This document shows positions 6,979 to 13,707 of a stretch of DNA of 18,142 nt, piece after piece (position 1 is the first letter of the stretch; each line of letters begins with the position of its first letter). The notes under the pieces are model-generated. The model worked only from the letters and a program-made list of their open reading frames with translations, was not told where the DNA came from and made no database searches. This DNA is from Candidatus Staskawiczbacteria bacterium RIFOXYD1_FULL_32_13 (GTDB taxonomy: Bacteria > Patescibacteriota > Minisyncoccia > Minisyncoccales > Staskawiczbacteraceae). The position numbers and the translations under genes are program-made. The DNA is taken from NCBI GenBank assembly GCA_001820485.1, contig MHPU01000002.1, positions 5,090 through 23,231 on the forward strand, read 5' to 3'.

Positions 6979-7052
6979 TGGAGCGGGCGACGGGATTTGC
7001 ACCCGTGCTCAAACCTTGGAAGGGTTTCGTGCTGCTGCTACACCACGCCCGC
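6979..7052 (-). tRNA. tRNA-Gly(TCC), non-canonical D and T loops
   Basis: A 74-base cloverleaf. Acceptor GCGGGCG pairs CGCCCGC, followed by discriminator T and an encoded CCA. D stem GTGT/GCAC has loop AGCAGCA. Anticodon stem AAACC/GGTTT has loop CTTCCAA, anticodon TCC, reading GGA and possibly other GGN codons. The variable loop is GAGC, and T stem ACGGG/CCCGT has loop TGCAAAT. All stems pair fully, so it is not a decayed copy. The odd part is the tertiary core. Aligned with the tRNA-Pro D loop AACGGTA, position 18 is A instead of the near-universal G. Position 55 is G instead of T, so the arm reads GTGC rather than GTTC. Its first 15 bases overlap the 3' end of the upstream helix-turn-helix gene. 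Confidence 0.93.
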
Positions 7053-7718
7053 GTTAATTTGCTCTGTGGCTGTTTTTATCCAGCCCATTATGCGTCTATG
7101 TAATTTTTTTCCAAAATCTTTATTCCCGTGAGTTCTAATTCTTATATCAATGGTTCCATGTGGTAATGTTTTTCTTTTTACTTTTACTTTATTTGTTCTT
7201 ATATCTACTATTACCTTGCCAAACTGCTTTTTAGGAATTCCTGTTAATTTTGACCAATAACTTATCGTTTTATTTATATTGTTGTCTGGATATATGTGGA
7301 TATATGGATTAAAATTAATATTTTCCAATCCACAATTTTTCTTAAACCAATTTATAATAATCTTTATTACATCTGGATCTGAATTAGAAAAACCAAGATT
7401 CTCAAAAGCTTTTGCCCCCTCGCCCAAATAAAGACCAATTCCTAACATCCATAAATCTCTTTTTGTAATTTTACCAAGCTCTTTTTTTGCCAAACTTTTC
7501 ATCTCTATAATTTCTGCTATTTTTTGATTATGTTTAAAAGAAGCTGATTTCAATTTTGCTAAACCGATTCTTTCTATAAGTTCTCTATTGGGAGAGAAGG
7601 GAATATTGCACAGCCAATTACTCAAAGTACTTTTAGACACACCAATTTTTTGACTAATCATATTATAAGAATAACCTTTTTTCCTATAATTTATAGATTT
7701 TTCTTTTAAGCTTTTCAT
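7038..7718 (-). CDS. Helix-turn-helix protein with LAGLIDADG-like motif
   Basis: A 226-residue protein. Residues 10-36 form a helix-turn-helix (YRKKGYSYNMISQKIGVSKS, then TLSNWL), like those of resolvases and small regulators. Residues 92-103 (LGIGLYLGEGAK) resemble a LAGLIDADG endonuclease motif with its acidic residue (E100), followed by GFSNSDPDVIKIIINWFKK as in homing-endonuclease-like folds. Only one such motif is visible, so it would have to work as a dimer. The C-terminal third is basic (KVKVKRK, KKLHRRIMGW). Proteins of this layout recur in Patescibacteria without known function. The gene lies between tRNA-Pro and tRNA-Gly on the same strand, and its last codons plus TAG stop (7038-7052) are the 5' arm of tRNA-Gly. 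It has a near-consensus promoter and a small palindrome at the predicted start of transcription. Confidence 0.7.
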   Translation of the reverse strand: MKSLKEKSINYRKKGYSYNMISQKIGVSKSTLSNWLCNIPFSPNRELIERIGLAKLKSASFKHNQKIAEIIEMKSLAKKELGKITKRDLWMLGIGLYLGEGAKAFENLGFSNSDPDVIKIIINWFKKNCGLENINFNPYIHIYPDNNINKTISYWSKLTGIPKKQFGKVIVDIRTNKVKVKRKTLPHGTIDIRIRTHGNKDFGKKLHRRIMGWIKTATEQINAGVV

Positions 7719-7735
7719 TTCTTATAATTGTTTAA

Positions 7736-7747
7736 TTGTACATACAA
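7736..7747. promoter_or_regulatory. Small palindrome at the transcription start of the helix-turn-helix gene
   Basis: TTGTA, two bases, TACAA: a 5-bp perfect inverted repeat. It lies immediately downstream of the -10 box at 7752-7757 and covers the expected initiation point near 7745. It is a candidate operator, possibly for the gene's own helix-turn-helix product. Confidence 0.35.
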
Positions 7748-7751
7748 CTAT

Positions 7752-7780
7752 ATTATATCATACTAAAGATATCTGTTCAA
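7752..7780 (-). promoter_or_regulatory. Sigma70-type promoter of the helix-turn-helix gene and tRNA-Gly
   Basis: On the - strand, TTGAAC (7780-7775), a 17-base spacer, then TATAAT (7757-7752). Initiation near 7745 gives a leader of about 27 bases. No terminator is seen between this gene and tRNA-Gly, so the tRNA probably matures from the mRNA's 3' end. Confidence 0.8.
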
Positions 7781-7807
7781 TACGATACATAAAAAATGAT
7801 AAACTTG

Positions 7808-7878
7808 TCGGGGCACTCGGATTCGAACCGAGACTAAATCGTCCCAAACGATTCGTGCTACCGTTGCACTATGCCCCG
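7808..7878 (-). tRNA. tRNA-Pro(TGG)
   Basis: A 71-base cloverleaf. Acceptor CGGGGCA/TGCCCCG with discriminator A; D stem GTGC/GCAC with loop AACGGTA carrying the normal GG; anticodon stem AATCG/CGATT with loop TTTGGGA, anticodon TGG; T stem CTCGG/CCGAG with canonical loop TTCGAAT. CCA is not encoded (the next bases are CAA), unlike the neighbouring tRNA-Gly, so CCA must be added by a nucleotidyltransferase. Confidence 0.95.
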
Positions 7879-7885
7879 TTATAAA

Positions 7886-7914
7886 TATATAACATTTTTA
7901 AATCCAAAAGTCAA
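7886..7914 (-). promoter_or_regulatory. Promoter of tRNA-Pro, almost no 5' leader
   Basis: On the - strand, TTGACT (7914-7909), a 17-base spacer, then TATATA (7891-7886). Only 7 bases separate the -10 box from the mature tRNA 5' end at 7878, so initiation should fall at or within a base or two of the mature end. Confidence 0.75.
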
Positions 7915-7956
7915 AATAAATATACTAAAATCAAACTTTTATTTTTTTTGTAGTTA

Positions 7957-7965
7957 TGCTATATT
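7957..7965 (+). promoter_or_regulatory. Extended -10 promoter candidate for the exporter operon
   Basis: TGCTATATT is an extended -10 element (TG-N-TATATT). No good -35 is visible in the T-rich sequence upstream. Initiation near 7972 would give a leader of about 33 bases to ATG 8005, without a Shine-Dalgarno site. Confidence 0.45.
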
Positions 7966-8004
7966 TAAAAACAATAAGACTAAATAATTAATACTATCAA
8001 TTAT

Positions 8005-9555
8005 ATGAAAATACACATCCCCAAATTTTTAAAAAAATGGTCAAAGAAGAAAATAATCTGGACTATAATAATTTTACTTACTATTGGGTTTTTTGCTTGG
8101 TTATTTTTTGGTAGAGGCAAAGATTTAAGTTCAATACAAACAACAAAAGCAACCTTGCAAAATCTAGAACAAACTGTTTTAACAACCGGACAAGTTGTTA
8201 GCGGAATTAGTTTAAATTTAAGCTTTCAGGGTTCTGGAATTATAAAGCAAGTTTTAGTAAAGGAAGGAAACAAAGTTTACTCTGGACAAACCTTAGCAGT
8301 ATTAGACCAAGCTTCAGCTTTAGCTAATTTAACAATTGCACAAGGCTCTTTTGCACAAGCAAAAGCAAACTATGAAAAACTTTTAGCTGGATCTACTCCA
8401 GAAGACATTAAAGTTGTAGAAGATTCTGTTACCTCAGCAAAACAAGATTTAGACAATGCTTATCAAGATGCTTTAACTTATTTAGATGACACATATATCA
8501 AAATTTATAATTCTTACAAAGTTGCAGAATCTATGCAAAATGATTATTTTTATGCTTCTGACCAGCAAGGTATAAAAGCAAGAGATGCTAAAAATAAAAT
8601 TTTAGAAAATGTTACAAATGTAAAATCATATTTAGACAAAGCTAAGGTAAACCAAAATAATAGTGATATTGATATAGCTTTATCCAAAACTGCGATAAGT
8701 TTAGATAATGTTTCTTACTCTTTAAAAATCATTCGAGATATGTGTGATGATGGAATTTATTATTCTACAATTTCTTCAACAGACAAAGCGTCACTAGATA
8801 CACAAAAAGGTTACATCAATACAGCCACAACAAATATATCTAATTCACAACAAACAATCTCTTCTTACAAAATTGCTTTAACAAAAGCTCAAAATCAATT
8901 AACACTTAAAAGAGCTTCAGCTCGTCAAGAGGATATTGATTTATATAAAGCTCAAATGCTTTCAGCAGAAGGACAAGTTGCTTCAGCTAAAGCTAATTTA
9001 AACAATACTATTTTAACATCTCCAATTTCAGGAACTATAACTTTAGTTGATACAAAAATTGGCCAATTAGCCACAGCTTCAATTAAGGTTATGGTGCTTC
9101 AAGACATTTCAAGCTTGCACACAGAATCTGATGTATCTGAAGCGAACATTGCCTCATTAAAATTAGGACAAACTATTGATTATACTTTTGATGCATTAGG
9201 ACCTGATAAACATTTTACTGGAACTATCTTAACAATAGACCCTGCATCAACTGTAATTTCTGGAGTTGTAAATTATAAAATTAAAGGAAGCTTAGAAAAT
9301 ATACCAGATATTAAACCTGGAATGACAGCGAATATGACAATTTTAGTTGCAAAAAAAGATAATGTTTTAGCTATTCCTTATTCTGCAGTCATAAACAAAA
9401 ACAAAAAACAGTATACAAGAATAATAACTGATGAAAAAACAAAAACATTTAAAGAAGTAGAAGTTCAAACTGGAATGCAAGCAGATGGCGGATTAATTGA
9501 AATTACTTCTGGCATTAGTGAAGGTCAGGAAGTAGTTACTTATCTTAAACCATAA
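8005..9555 (+). CDS. MacA/HlyD-type membrane-fusion adaptor of an ABC exporter
   Basis: A 516-residue protein. Residues 17-36 (IIWTIIILLTIGFFAWLFFG) are a single N-terminal membrane helix behind a basic start. The first half of the barrel-sandwich (biotinyl-lipoyl-like) domain is near 73-98 (GIIKQVLVKEGNKVYSGQTL) and its second half near 329-357 (ILTSPISGTITLVDTKIGQL). Between them lies a long alpha-helical hairpin rich in Ala, Gln and Lys. C-terminal beta-barrel and membrane-proximal domains follow (residues 360-516, with SDVSEANIASLKLGQ and PGMTANMTILV). The helical hairpin is longer than in Escherichia coli MacA (about 370 aa), perhaps to span a thick wall, since Patescibacteria are thought to lack a TolC-bearing outer membrane. 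First gene of the operon; the ATPase starts 4 bases after it. Confidence 0.9.
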   Translation: MKIHIPKFLKKWSKKKIIWTIIILLTIGFFAWLFFGRGKDLSSIQTTKATLQNLEQTVLTTGQVVSGISLNLSFQGSGIIKQVLVKEGNKVYSGQTLAVLDQASALANLTIAQGSFAQAKANYEKLLAGSTPEDIKVVEDSVTSAKQDLDNAYQDALTYLDDTYIKIYNSYKVAESMQNDYFYASDQQGIKARDAKNKILENVTNVKSYLDKAKVNQNNSDIDIALSKTAISLDNVSYSLKIIRDMCDDGIYYSTISSTDKASLDTQKGYINTATTNISNSQQTISSYKIALTKAQNQLTLKRASARQEDIDLYKAQMLSAEGQVASAKANLNNTILTSPISGTITLVDTKIGQLATASIKVMVLQDISSLHTESDVSEANIASLKLGQTIDYTFDALGPDKHFTGTILTIDPASTVISGVVNYKIKGSLENIPDIKPGMTANMTILVAKKDNVLAIPYSAVINKNKKQYTRIITDEKTKTFKEVEVQTGMQADGGLIEITSGISEGQEVVTYLKP

Positions 9556-9559
9556 AAAT

Positions 9560-10276
9560 ATGGCCCTAATAAAAGTAGAAAATTTGAAAAAGAATTATGT
9601 AAATGATGAAATTGTCACTCATGTTTTGCATGATGTAACTTTTGAAATTGACAAGGGAGAATTTGTAGCTATTATGGGACCTTCTGGTTCTGGCAAATCA
9701 ACTTTGATGCATATTTTAAGTTTTTTAGACAGAGCAACTTCTGGAACTTATGGATTTGAAGGCAAAGATACTAAAGATTTTGATGATAATTATTTAGCTG
9801 TATTAAGAAATGAAAAAGTAGGTTTTGTTTTCCAATCTTTTAATTTACTTGCTCGCACAACTGTTTTGGATAATGTAAAATTACCTTTAGTCTACAGTAA
9901 AAGAAAAGATTACGACAAATTAGCAGAAAAAGCTTTGGCTTCTGTGGGACTTTCTCATAGATTAAAATATTTTACAAACCAAATTTCTGGCGGAGAAAAA
10001 CAAAGAGTAGCTATTGCACGTGCTTTAGTAAATGAACCCGCGGTTTTGTTTGCTGATGAACCTACAGGCAACTTAGATTCAAAATCTGGGAATACAGTTA
10101 TGAATATTTTGCAGAAATTAAATAATGAGGGAAACACAATTATTTTAGTAACCCACGAGACAGATACAGCAAACCATGCTAAAAGAATTATCCGCGTAAA
10201 AGATGGAATGATTGTTTCTGATGAAAAAGTGAAAAATCGAACCATTGCCCAGCCCGACAAAGAATTAGTAAAGTAA
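9560..10276 (+). CDS. MacB/LolD-type ABC transporter ATPase
   Basis: A 238-residue nucleotide-binding subunit with all motifs intact: Walker A GPSGSGKST (40-48), Q-loop Q92 in VGFVFQSFNLL, signature ISGGEKQR (142-149), Walker B VLFADEPTGNLD (162-173, catalytic E167), H-loop H199 in LVTHE. The FNLLARTTVLDNVKLPL and DEPTGNLDS wording is that of the MacB/LolD/FtsE branch, which energises FtsX-type permeases to move substrates outward or drive a mechanical cycle rather than import. In E. coli MacB this domain is fused to the permease; here it is separate. The adaptor lies 4 bases upstream. Its permeases are expected next but begin only 2.1 kb later, past two unrelated genes. Confidence 0.93.
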   Translation: MALIKVENLKKNYVNDEIVTHVLHDVTFEIDKGEFVAIMGPSGSGKSTLMHILSFLDRATSGTYGFEGKDTKDFDDNYLAVLRNEKVGFVFQSFNLLARTTVLDNVKLPLVYSKRKDYDKLAEKALASVGLSHRLKYFTNQISGGEKQRVAIARALVNEPAVLFADEPTGNLDSKSGNTVMNILQKLNNEGNTIILVTHETDTANHAKRIIRVKDGMIVSDEKVKNRTIAQPDKELVK

Positions 10277-10282
10277 ATTATT

Positions 10283-11305
10283 ATGGGAAAAGAAAATCCA
10301 AAATCACAAATAATTATTTATAAAACTGAAGACGGTCAAACTAAAATTGATGTCCGTTTTGATGGCAATACGGTTTGGCTCACGCAAAAACTTTTGGCGG
10401 ATTTATTTAGAGTTACTATTCCAACCATTAATGAGCATATTAAAAACATATACAAAGAAGGAGAATTGCAGGAAAGTTCAACTATTCGGAAATTCCTAAT
10501 AGTTCAAAAAGAGGGCGACCGAGAAATAAAAAGAGAAATAGAGTTTTATAATTTAGATTTAATTATTTCTGTTGGCTATCGTGTCAAAAGCAGTATTGCC
10601 ACCGCCTTCCGCCAATGGGCAACAGTGCATTTGCGCGAATTTATAGTTAAAGGTTTTGTGCTAGATGATGAACGCTTAAAAAATCCTGATTTGCCATTTG
10701 ATTATTTCGAAGAATTAACTCGCCGTATTTCTGATATTCGCACTTCAGAAAAAAGATTTTATAGGAAAATTACTGATATTTACGCAACTAGTATTGATTA
10801 TGATCCAACGGACGAAAAAAGTATTTTATTTTTTAAGACAGTACAAAATAAAGTTCATTATGCAATTTCTGGACAAACTGCAGCAGAAATAGTTGCAAAC
10901 AGAGTTGATAGTAAAAAACTAAACTTGGGACTTACAAATTTTAGGGGAAATAAACCAACAAAAGAAGAAATTATAATTGCTAAAAATTACTTAACCGAAC
11001 ACGAGCTTCTTGTTTTAAATAACCTTATAGAACAATATCTTGTTTTTGCCGAAGGTCAAGCAATGCAAAGAATTCCAATGTATATGAAAGATTGGATTGA
11101 TAAACTTCATGGATTTTTACAAATAAACAATAAGAATATTTTACAAGATGCAGGAAAAATTTCACATGAATTAGCAAAAGAATTGGCAGAAAAAGAATAT
11201 GACAAATACTACAAAAAAACCTTAAAAAATTCAAGCAAGGCAGATAAAGACTTTGACGCTTTTGCTAGCAAGGCGACAAAACTTATTAGTAAAAAGAAAA
11301 ACTAA
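10283..11305 (+). CDS. RhuM-family protein (Virulence_RhuM)
   Basis: A 340-residue soluble protein. The N-terminal part has the RhuM wording: IDVRFDGNTVWLTQKLLADL (residues 22-41) leading into a winged-helix-like segment (TIPTINEHIKNIYKEGEL), then EFYNLDLIISVGYRVKSSIA and AFRQWATVHLREFIVKGFVL. The middle and C-terminal parts (about 150-320) are helical, including DEKSILFFKTVQNKVHYAI and LTEHELLVLNNLIEQYL. RhuM was named from Salmonella pathogenicity island 3; its biochemical role is not established, and homologues are scattered on mobile islands. It starts 6 bases after the ATPase stop, inside what should be an exporter operon. Codons such as CGC, CGT and GAG seem commoner than in the neighbours, fitting acquisition. 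A hairpin follows its stop. Confidence 0.85.
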   Translation: MGKENPKSQIIIYKTEDGQTKIDVRFDGNTVWLTQKLLADLFRVTIPTINEHIKNIYKEGELQESSTIRKFLIVQKEGDREIKREIEFYNLDLIISVGYRVKSSIATAFRQWATVHLREFIVKGFVLDDERLKNPDLPFDYFEELTRRISDIRTSEKRFYRKITDIYATSIDYDPTDEKSILFFKTVQNKVHYAISGQTAAEIVANRVDSKKLNLGLTNFRGNKPTKEEIIIAKNYLTEHELLVLNNLIEQYLVFAEGQAMQRIPMYMKDWIDKLHGFLQINNKNILQDAGKISHELAKELAEKEYDKYYKKTLKNSSKADKDFDAFASKATKLISKKKN

Positions 11306-11308
11306 TAA

Positions 11309-11340
11309 AGCTATTCTAAAAAAAGTTAGAATAGCTATTT
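11309..11340 (+). terminator. Hairpin after the RhuM gene, weak terminator candidate
   Basis: AGCTATTCTAA (11309-11319) and TTAGAATAGCT (11326-11336) form a perfect 11-bp stem with a 6-base loop, followed by ATTT and TAAT. The T-tract is short, so termination may be partial, letting transcription reach the genes beyond. Confidence 0.55.
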
Positions 11341-11366
11341 TAATCAAGGTTAATAAAAAAATAAAT

Positions 11367-12326
11367 ATGCAAGAAAATAGAGATCCACAATTAAATAATG
11401 ACGAGCTTTTGCAATCAAAGACGCAAGAAGTAGGAATTTTGACAGCAGAAAATAAGGCGGAAAAAGTGGAGGAAGAATTATCACCTGAGATCATTGAAAC
11501 GATAATGGAAAAAGTTATGGATATTGATACTGCTGGATTGGGATATAGTAGTATTTCTAGTACGTGGACAGAAAACCCTCGTGTAATGAATTCTATTTTT
11601 AGAAATGGTTTATTTGGCAGAGAAACTGGTCACGAAAATATTGGAGGGTATCGATTGTCAAGCAAAAGCCCTCAAGAAAATTGGGCAAGAAATTTACGCG
11701 AACATAAACAGGGGCACACATATTTTAATGTAGTCGGTAGAACAACTTTAGAGAATAAAAAACGTAAACCCAATACTCCTGAAATTGCGGGGAACAGCCT
11801 TTCTGATGACGACAGTGTAACTTTTTATTTTGATTTATCGTTTTTTCATGAATTAAATTTAGATACTTATAAAAATTTAGTGAAGAGAAAAGGCGACATT
11901 TATCCATTATTGGAAAAAAATCATAGATATTATGGCGTCGATGTTAATGGATTATATGATAACAATTTGACACGTATGAATTTAACAAGCATTGAAGACG
12001 TCCATCGCGTAGAAGATATAAAGCCAGTTGAAACATGGGGTTTTGTAACATCCACACGAATTGCACCAAGATTTTTTAAAGGCATCATTTTGGGCGATGA
12101 GACTTATGAATCTGGAAAAGGAATGGTTTCGAGAAATCCGAATGAATTACAAAAACAAGTTAATATTTACAAAGAAAAAATGTTTAATATTTATAAAAAT
12201 AGTCCAGATTTATTTTTACCAATTTATTCTACGAATGGTAATCTGCTGTGGCCGAAGCAAATGAGTTATGAAGAGGTGAAAAAATTTGTTGCAGAAAGAG
12301 ACGCGAAAAAAGAAATGAAAAAATAA
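11367..12326 (+). CDS. Unrecognised 319-aa protein
   Basis: I do not recognise the family. From ATG 11367 the protein has 319 residues. An in-frame ATG at 11253 would add 38 basic residues, but it lies inside the RhuM gene and runs through the hairpin after it, so it is unlikely. Visible parts: a polar, acidic start (1-45); TWTENPRVMNSIFRNGLFGR (66-85); REHKQGHTYFNVVGR (111-125); a hydrophobic VTFYFDLSFFHELNL (151-165); GFVTSTRIAPRFFKGIILGD (225-244); and NGNLLWPKQMSYEEVKKFV near the C-terminus. There is no signal peptide or membrane helix. The pattern 'position then IFRNGLFG' followed late by 'IAPRFFKGIIL' recalls ADP-ribosyltransferase-like folds, but this is a loose impression. It follows the RhuM gene within an apparent insertion. 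Confidence 0.6.
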   Translation: MQENRDPQLNNDELLQSKTQEVGILTAENKAEKVEEELSPEIIETIMEKVMDIDTAGLGYSSISSTWTENPRVMNSIFRNGLFGRETGHENIGGYRLSSKSPQENWARNLREHKQGHTYFNVVGRTTLENKKRKPNTPEIAGNSLSDDDSVTFYFDLSFFHELNLDTYKNLVKRKGDIYPLLEKNHRYYGVDVNGLYDNNLTRMNLTSIEDVHRVEDIKPVETWGFVTSTRIAPRFFKGIILGDETYESGKGMVSRNPNELQKQVNIYKEKMFNIYKNSPDLFLPIYSTNGNLLWPKQMSYEEVKKFVAERDAKKEMKK

Positions 12327-12328
12327 AA

Positions 12329-12381
12329 CTGGATTGCCACGTCGTCCACGACTGCGGTCGGTACTCCTCGCAATGACAATA
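12329..12381 (+). repeat. Palindromic intergenic repeat, copy 1
   Basis: The element begins CTGGATTGCC and ends CGCAATGACAATAACAA. ATTGC (12333-12337) pairs with GCAAT (12370-12374), with an inner hairpin CGAC-TGCG-GTCG (12349-12360). Its edges, CTGGATT and AATGACAA, match those of a second element at 16601-16645 on the opposite strand, so both look like members of one dispersed class. Behind it, 12398-12424 holds a further partial palindrome with CCGG arms (12403-12406 and 12417-12420). Confidence 0.6.
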
Positions 12382-12434
12382 ACAATAAAAAAATACAGAT
12401 GCCGGATATCTGATACCGGGTTTCTGCAAAAACT

Positions 12435-13706
12435 ATGGATTTTTTGGGAACAATAAAATTAGTATTTCGTACTTTGCTTGCCAGAAAGGGCAGGTCGTTT
12501 TTAACTATATTAGGAATTGTAATTGGAGTAGCTGGAGTTATTATTATAATTGCTTTAGGAGCTGGAGCACAAAGTTTAATTTTGGGACAAATCACAAAAT
12601 TAGGATCTAATTTATTAGTTATTCAACCAGGTAAAAGTAATGAAAAAGGTCCGCCAGCTCAAGTATTTGGAATTGTAATTACAACCTTAACTAATGATGA
12701 TGCCAGTGTTTTAAGAAATAATCCACAATTACCTCATATAAAGTCAATAAATGCAATGACATCTGGATCGGTATCAATTAGTTGGAAAAATAAATCAATT
12801 GACACAAATTTTATAGGAACAGATTCATATTATCCAAGTGTAATAAATTCAAATATGCAATCGGGAACTTTTTTCACAGAACAAGAAAGTTCTGGGGGAG
12901 CTAATGTTGTGGTTTTAGGATCTTATGTGGCAGAACAATTGTTTGGACAATCTGAGACAAATCCTATTGGTCAAGTTATAAAAGTTAGGAACTCCTCTCA
13001 AGAAAAAGCTGGTGGAATTCCATTAAGAATTATTGGGGTAATTGAGCCAAGAGGAAGCACTTTTTTTCAAGATCAAGATGATCAAATATTTTTACCTTTG
13101 CCGATTGGCCAACAACAATTACTGGGAATCCATTATTTACAAATGATCCACATAAAAGTTGACTCTTCCGAAAATATTGATCAAACTATTACTAGTCTAA
13201 ATACTATATTAAAACAACGTCATCACATCCAGCGCGACATAGATGTGGACTATACTATTAGAAACGTTTCTGACGCAATAGATATTTTAAATACAATAAC
13301 AAATGCTTTAAGATTATTTTTAACTGCAATGGCAAGTATTTCTCTTGTAGTTGGAGGTATTGGAATTTTAAATATTATGCTGGCTACTGTAGCAGAAAGA
13401 ACTCGCGAAATTGGTCTAAGAAAAGCAGTTGGAGCAAGTAATATGGCTATTATGAAACAATTTTTACTTGAAGCTGGCACTCTTACATTTCTTGGTGGAA
13501 TAATTGGAATTATTATTGGGATAATTATTTCTTATTTAATTTCTTTATTAATGAAATATTTAGGATATGACTGGGCTTTTGTAGTTTCAATAAGCTCTGT
13601 TTTACTAGCCATTGGCGTATCAATTTTAACTGGAGTAATTTTCGGATTGTACCCCGCATTGAAAGCATCTCGTCTCAATCCAATAGATGCATTAAGATAC
13701 GAATAA
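12435..13706 (+). CDS. FtsX/MacB-type ABC permease 1
   Basis: A 423-residue permease with the MacB topology. A membrane helix lies at about 22-43 (FLTILGIVIGVAGVIIIIAL). A large extracytoplasmic MacB_PCD-like domain follows (about 50-280; VVVLGSYVAEQLFG, ITNALRLF near its end). The C-terminal FtsX domain has three helices, with SLVVGGIGILNIMLATVAER and the coupling motif TREIGLRKAVGASN between the first and second. It ends with ALKASRLNPIDALRYE, the usual end of the family. It works with the separate ATPase at 9560-10276 and the adaptor at 8005-9555. The second permease starts 1 base after its stop. It begins 108 bases after the inserted genes, with no Shine-Dalgarno site. Confidence 0.92.
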   Translation: MDFLGTIKLVFRTLLARKGRSFLTILGIVIGVAGVIIIIALGAGAQSLILGQITKLGSNLLVIQPGKSNEKGPPAQVFGIVITTLTNDDASVLRNNPQLPHIKSINAMTSGSVSISWKNKSIDTNFIGTDSYYPSVINSNMQSGTFFTEQESSGGANVVVLGSYVAEQLFGQSETNPIGQVIKVRNSSQEKAGGIPLRIIGVIEPRGSTFFQDQDDQIFLPLPIGQQQLLGIHYLQMIHIKVDSSENIDQTITSLNTILKQRHHIQRDIDVDYTIRNVSDAIDILNTITNALRLFLTAMASISLVVGGIGILNIMLATVAERTREIGLRKAVGASNMAIMKQFLLEAGTLTFLGGIIGIIIGIIISYLISLLMKYLGYDWAFVVSISSVLLAIGVSILTGVIFGLYPALKASRLNPIDALRYE

Positions 13707-13707
13707 C

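Noticed and set aside
6979..7052. tRNA-Gly as a degenerate pseudogene
   Set aside because: All four stems pair fully, the anticodon loop is normal, CCA is encoded and a terminator follows. Only the D/T-loop contact is altered.
6979..7052. UGA reassignment to glycine (as in Gracilibacteria/SR1)
   Set aside because: The anticodon is TCC, not TCA, and no coding region has an internal TGA.
11253..11366. Upstream start for the 319-aa gene, adding 38 residues
   Set aside because: It lies inside the RhuM coding region, runs through the hairpin at 11309-11336 and gives a basic low-complexity extension. ATG 11367 after an A-rich leader is the better start.
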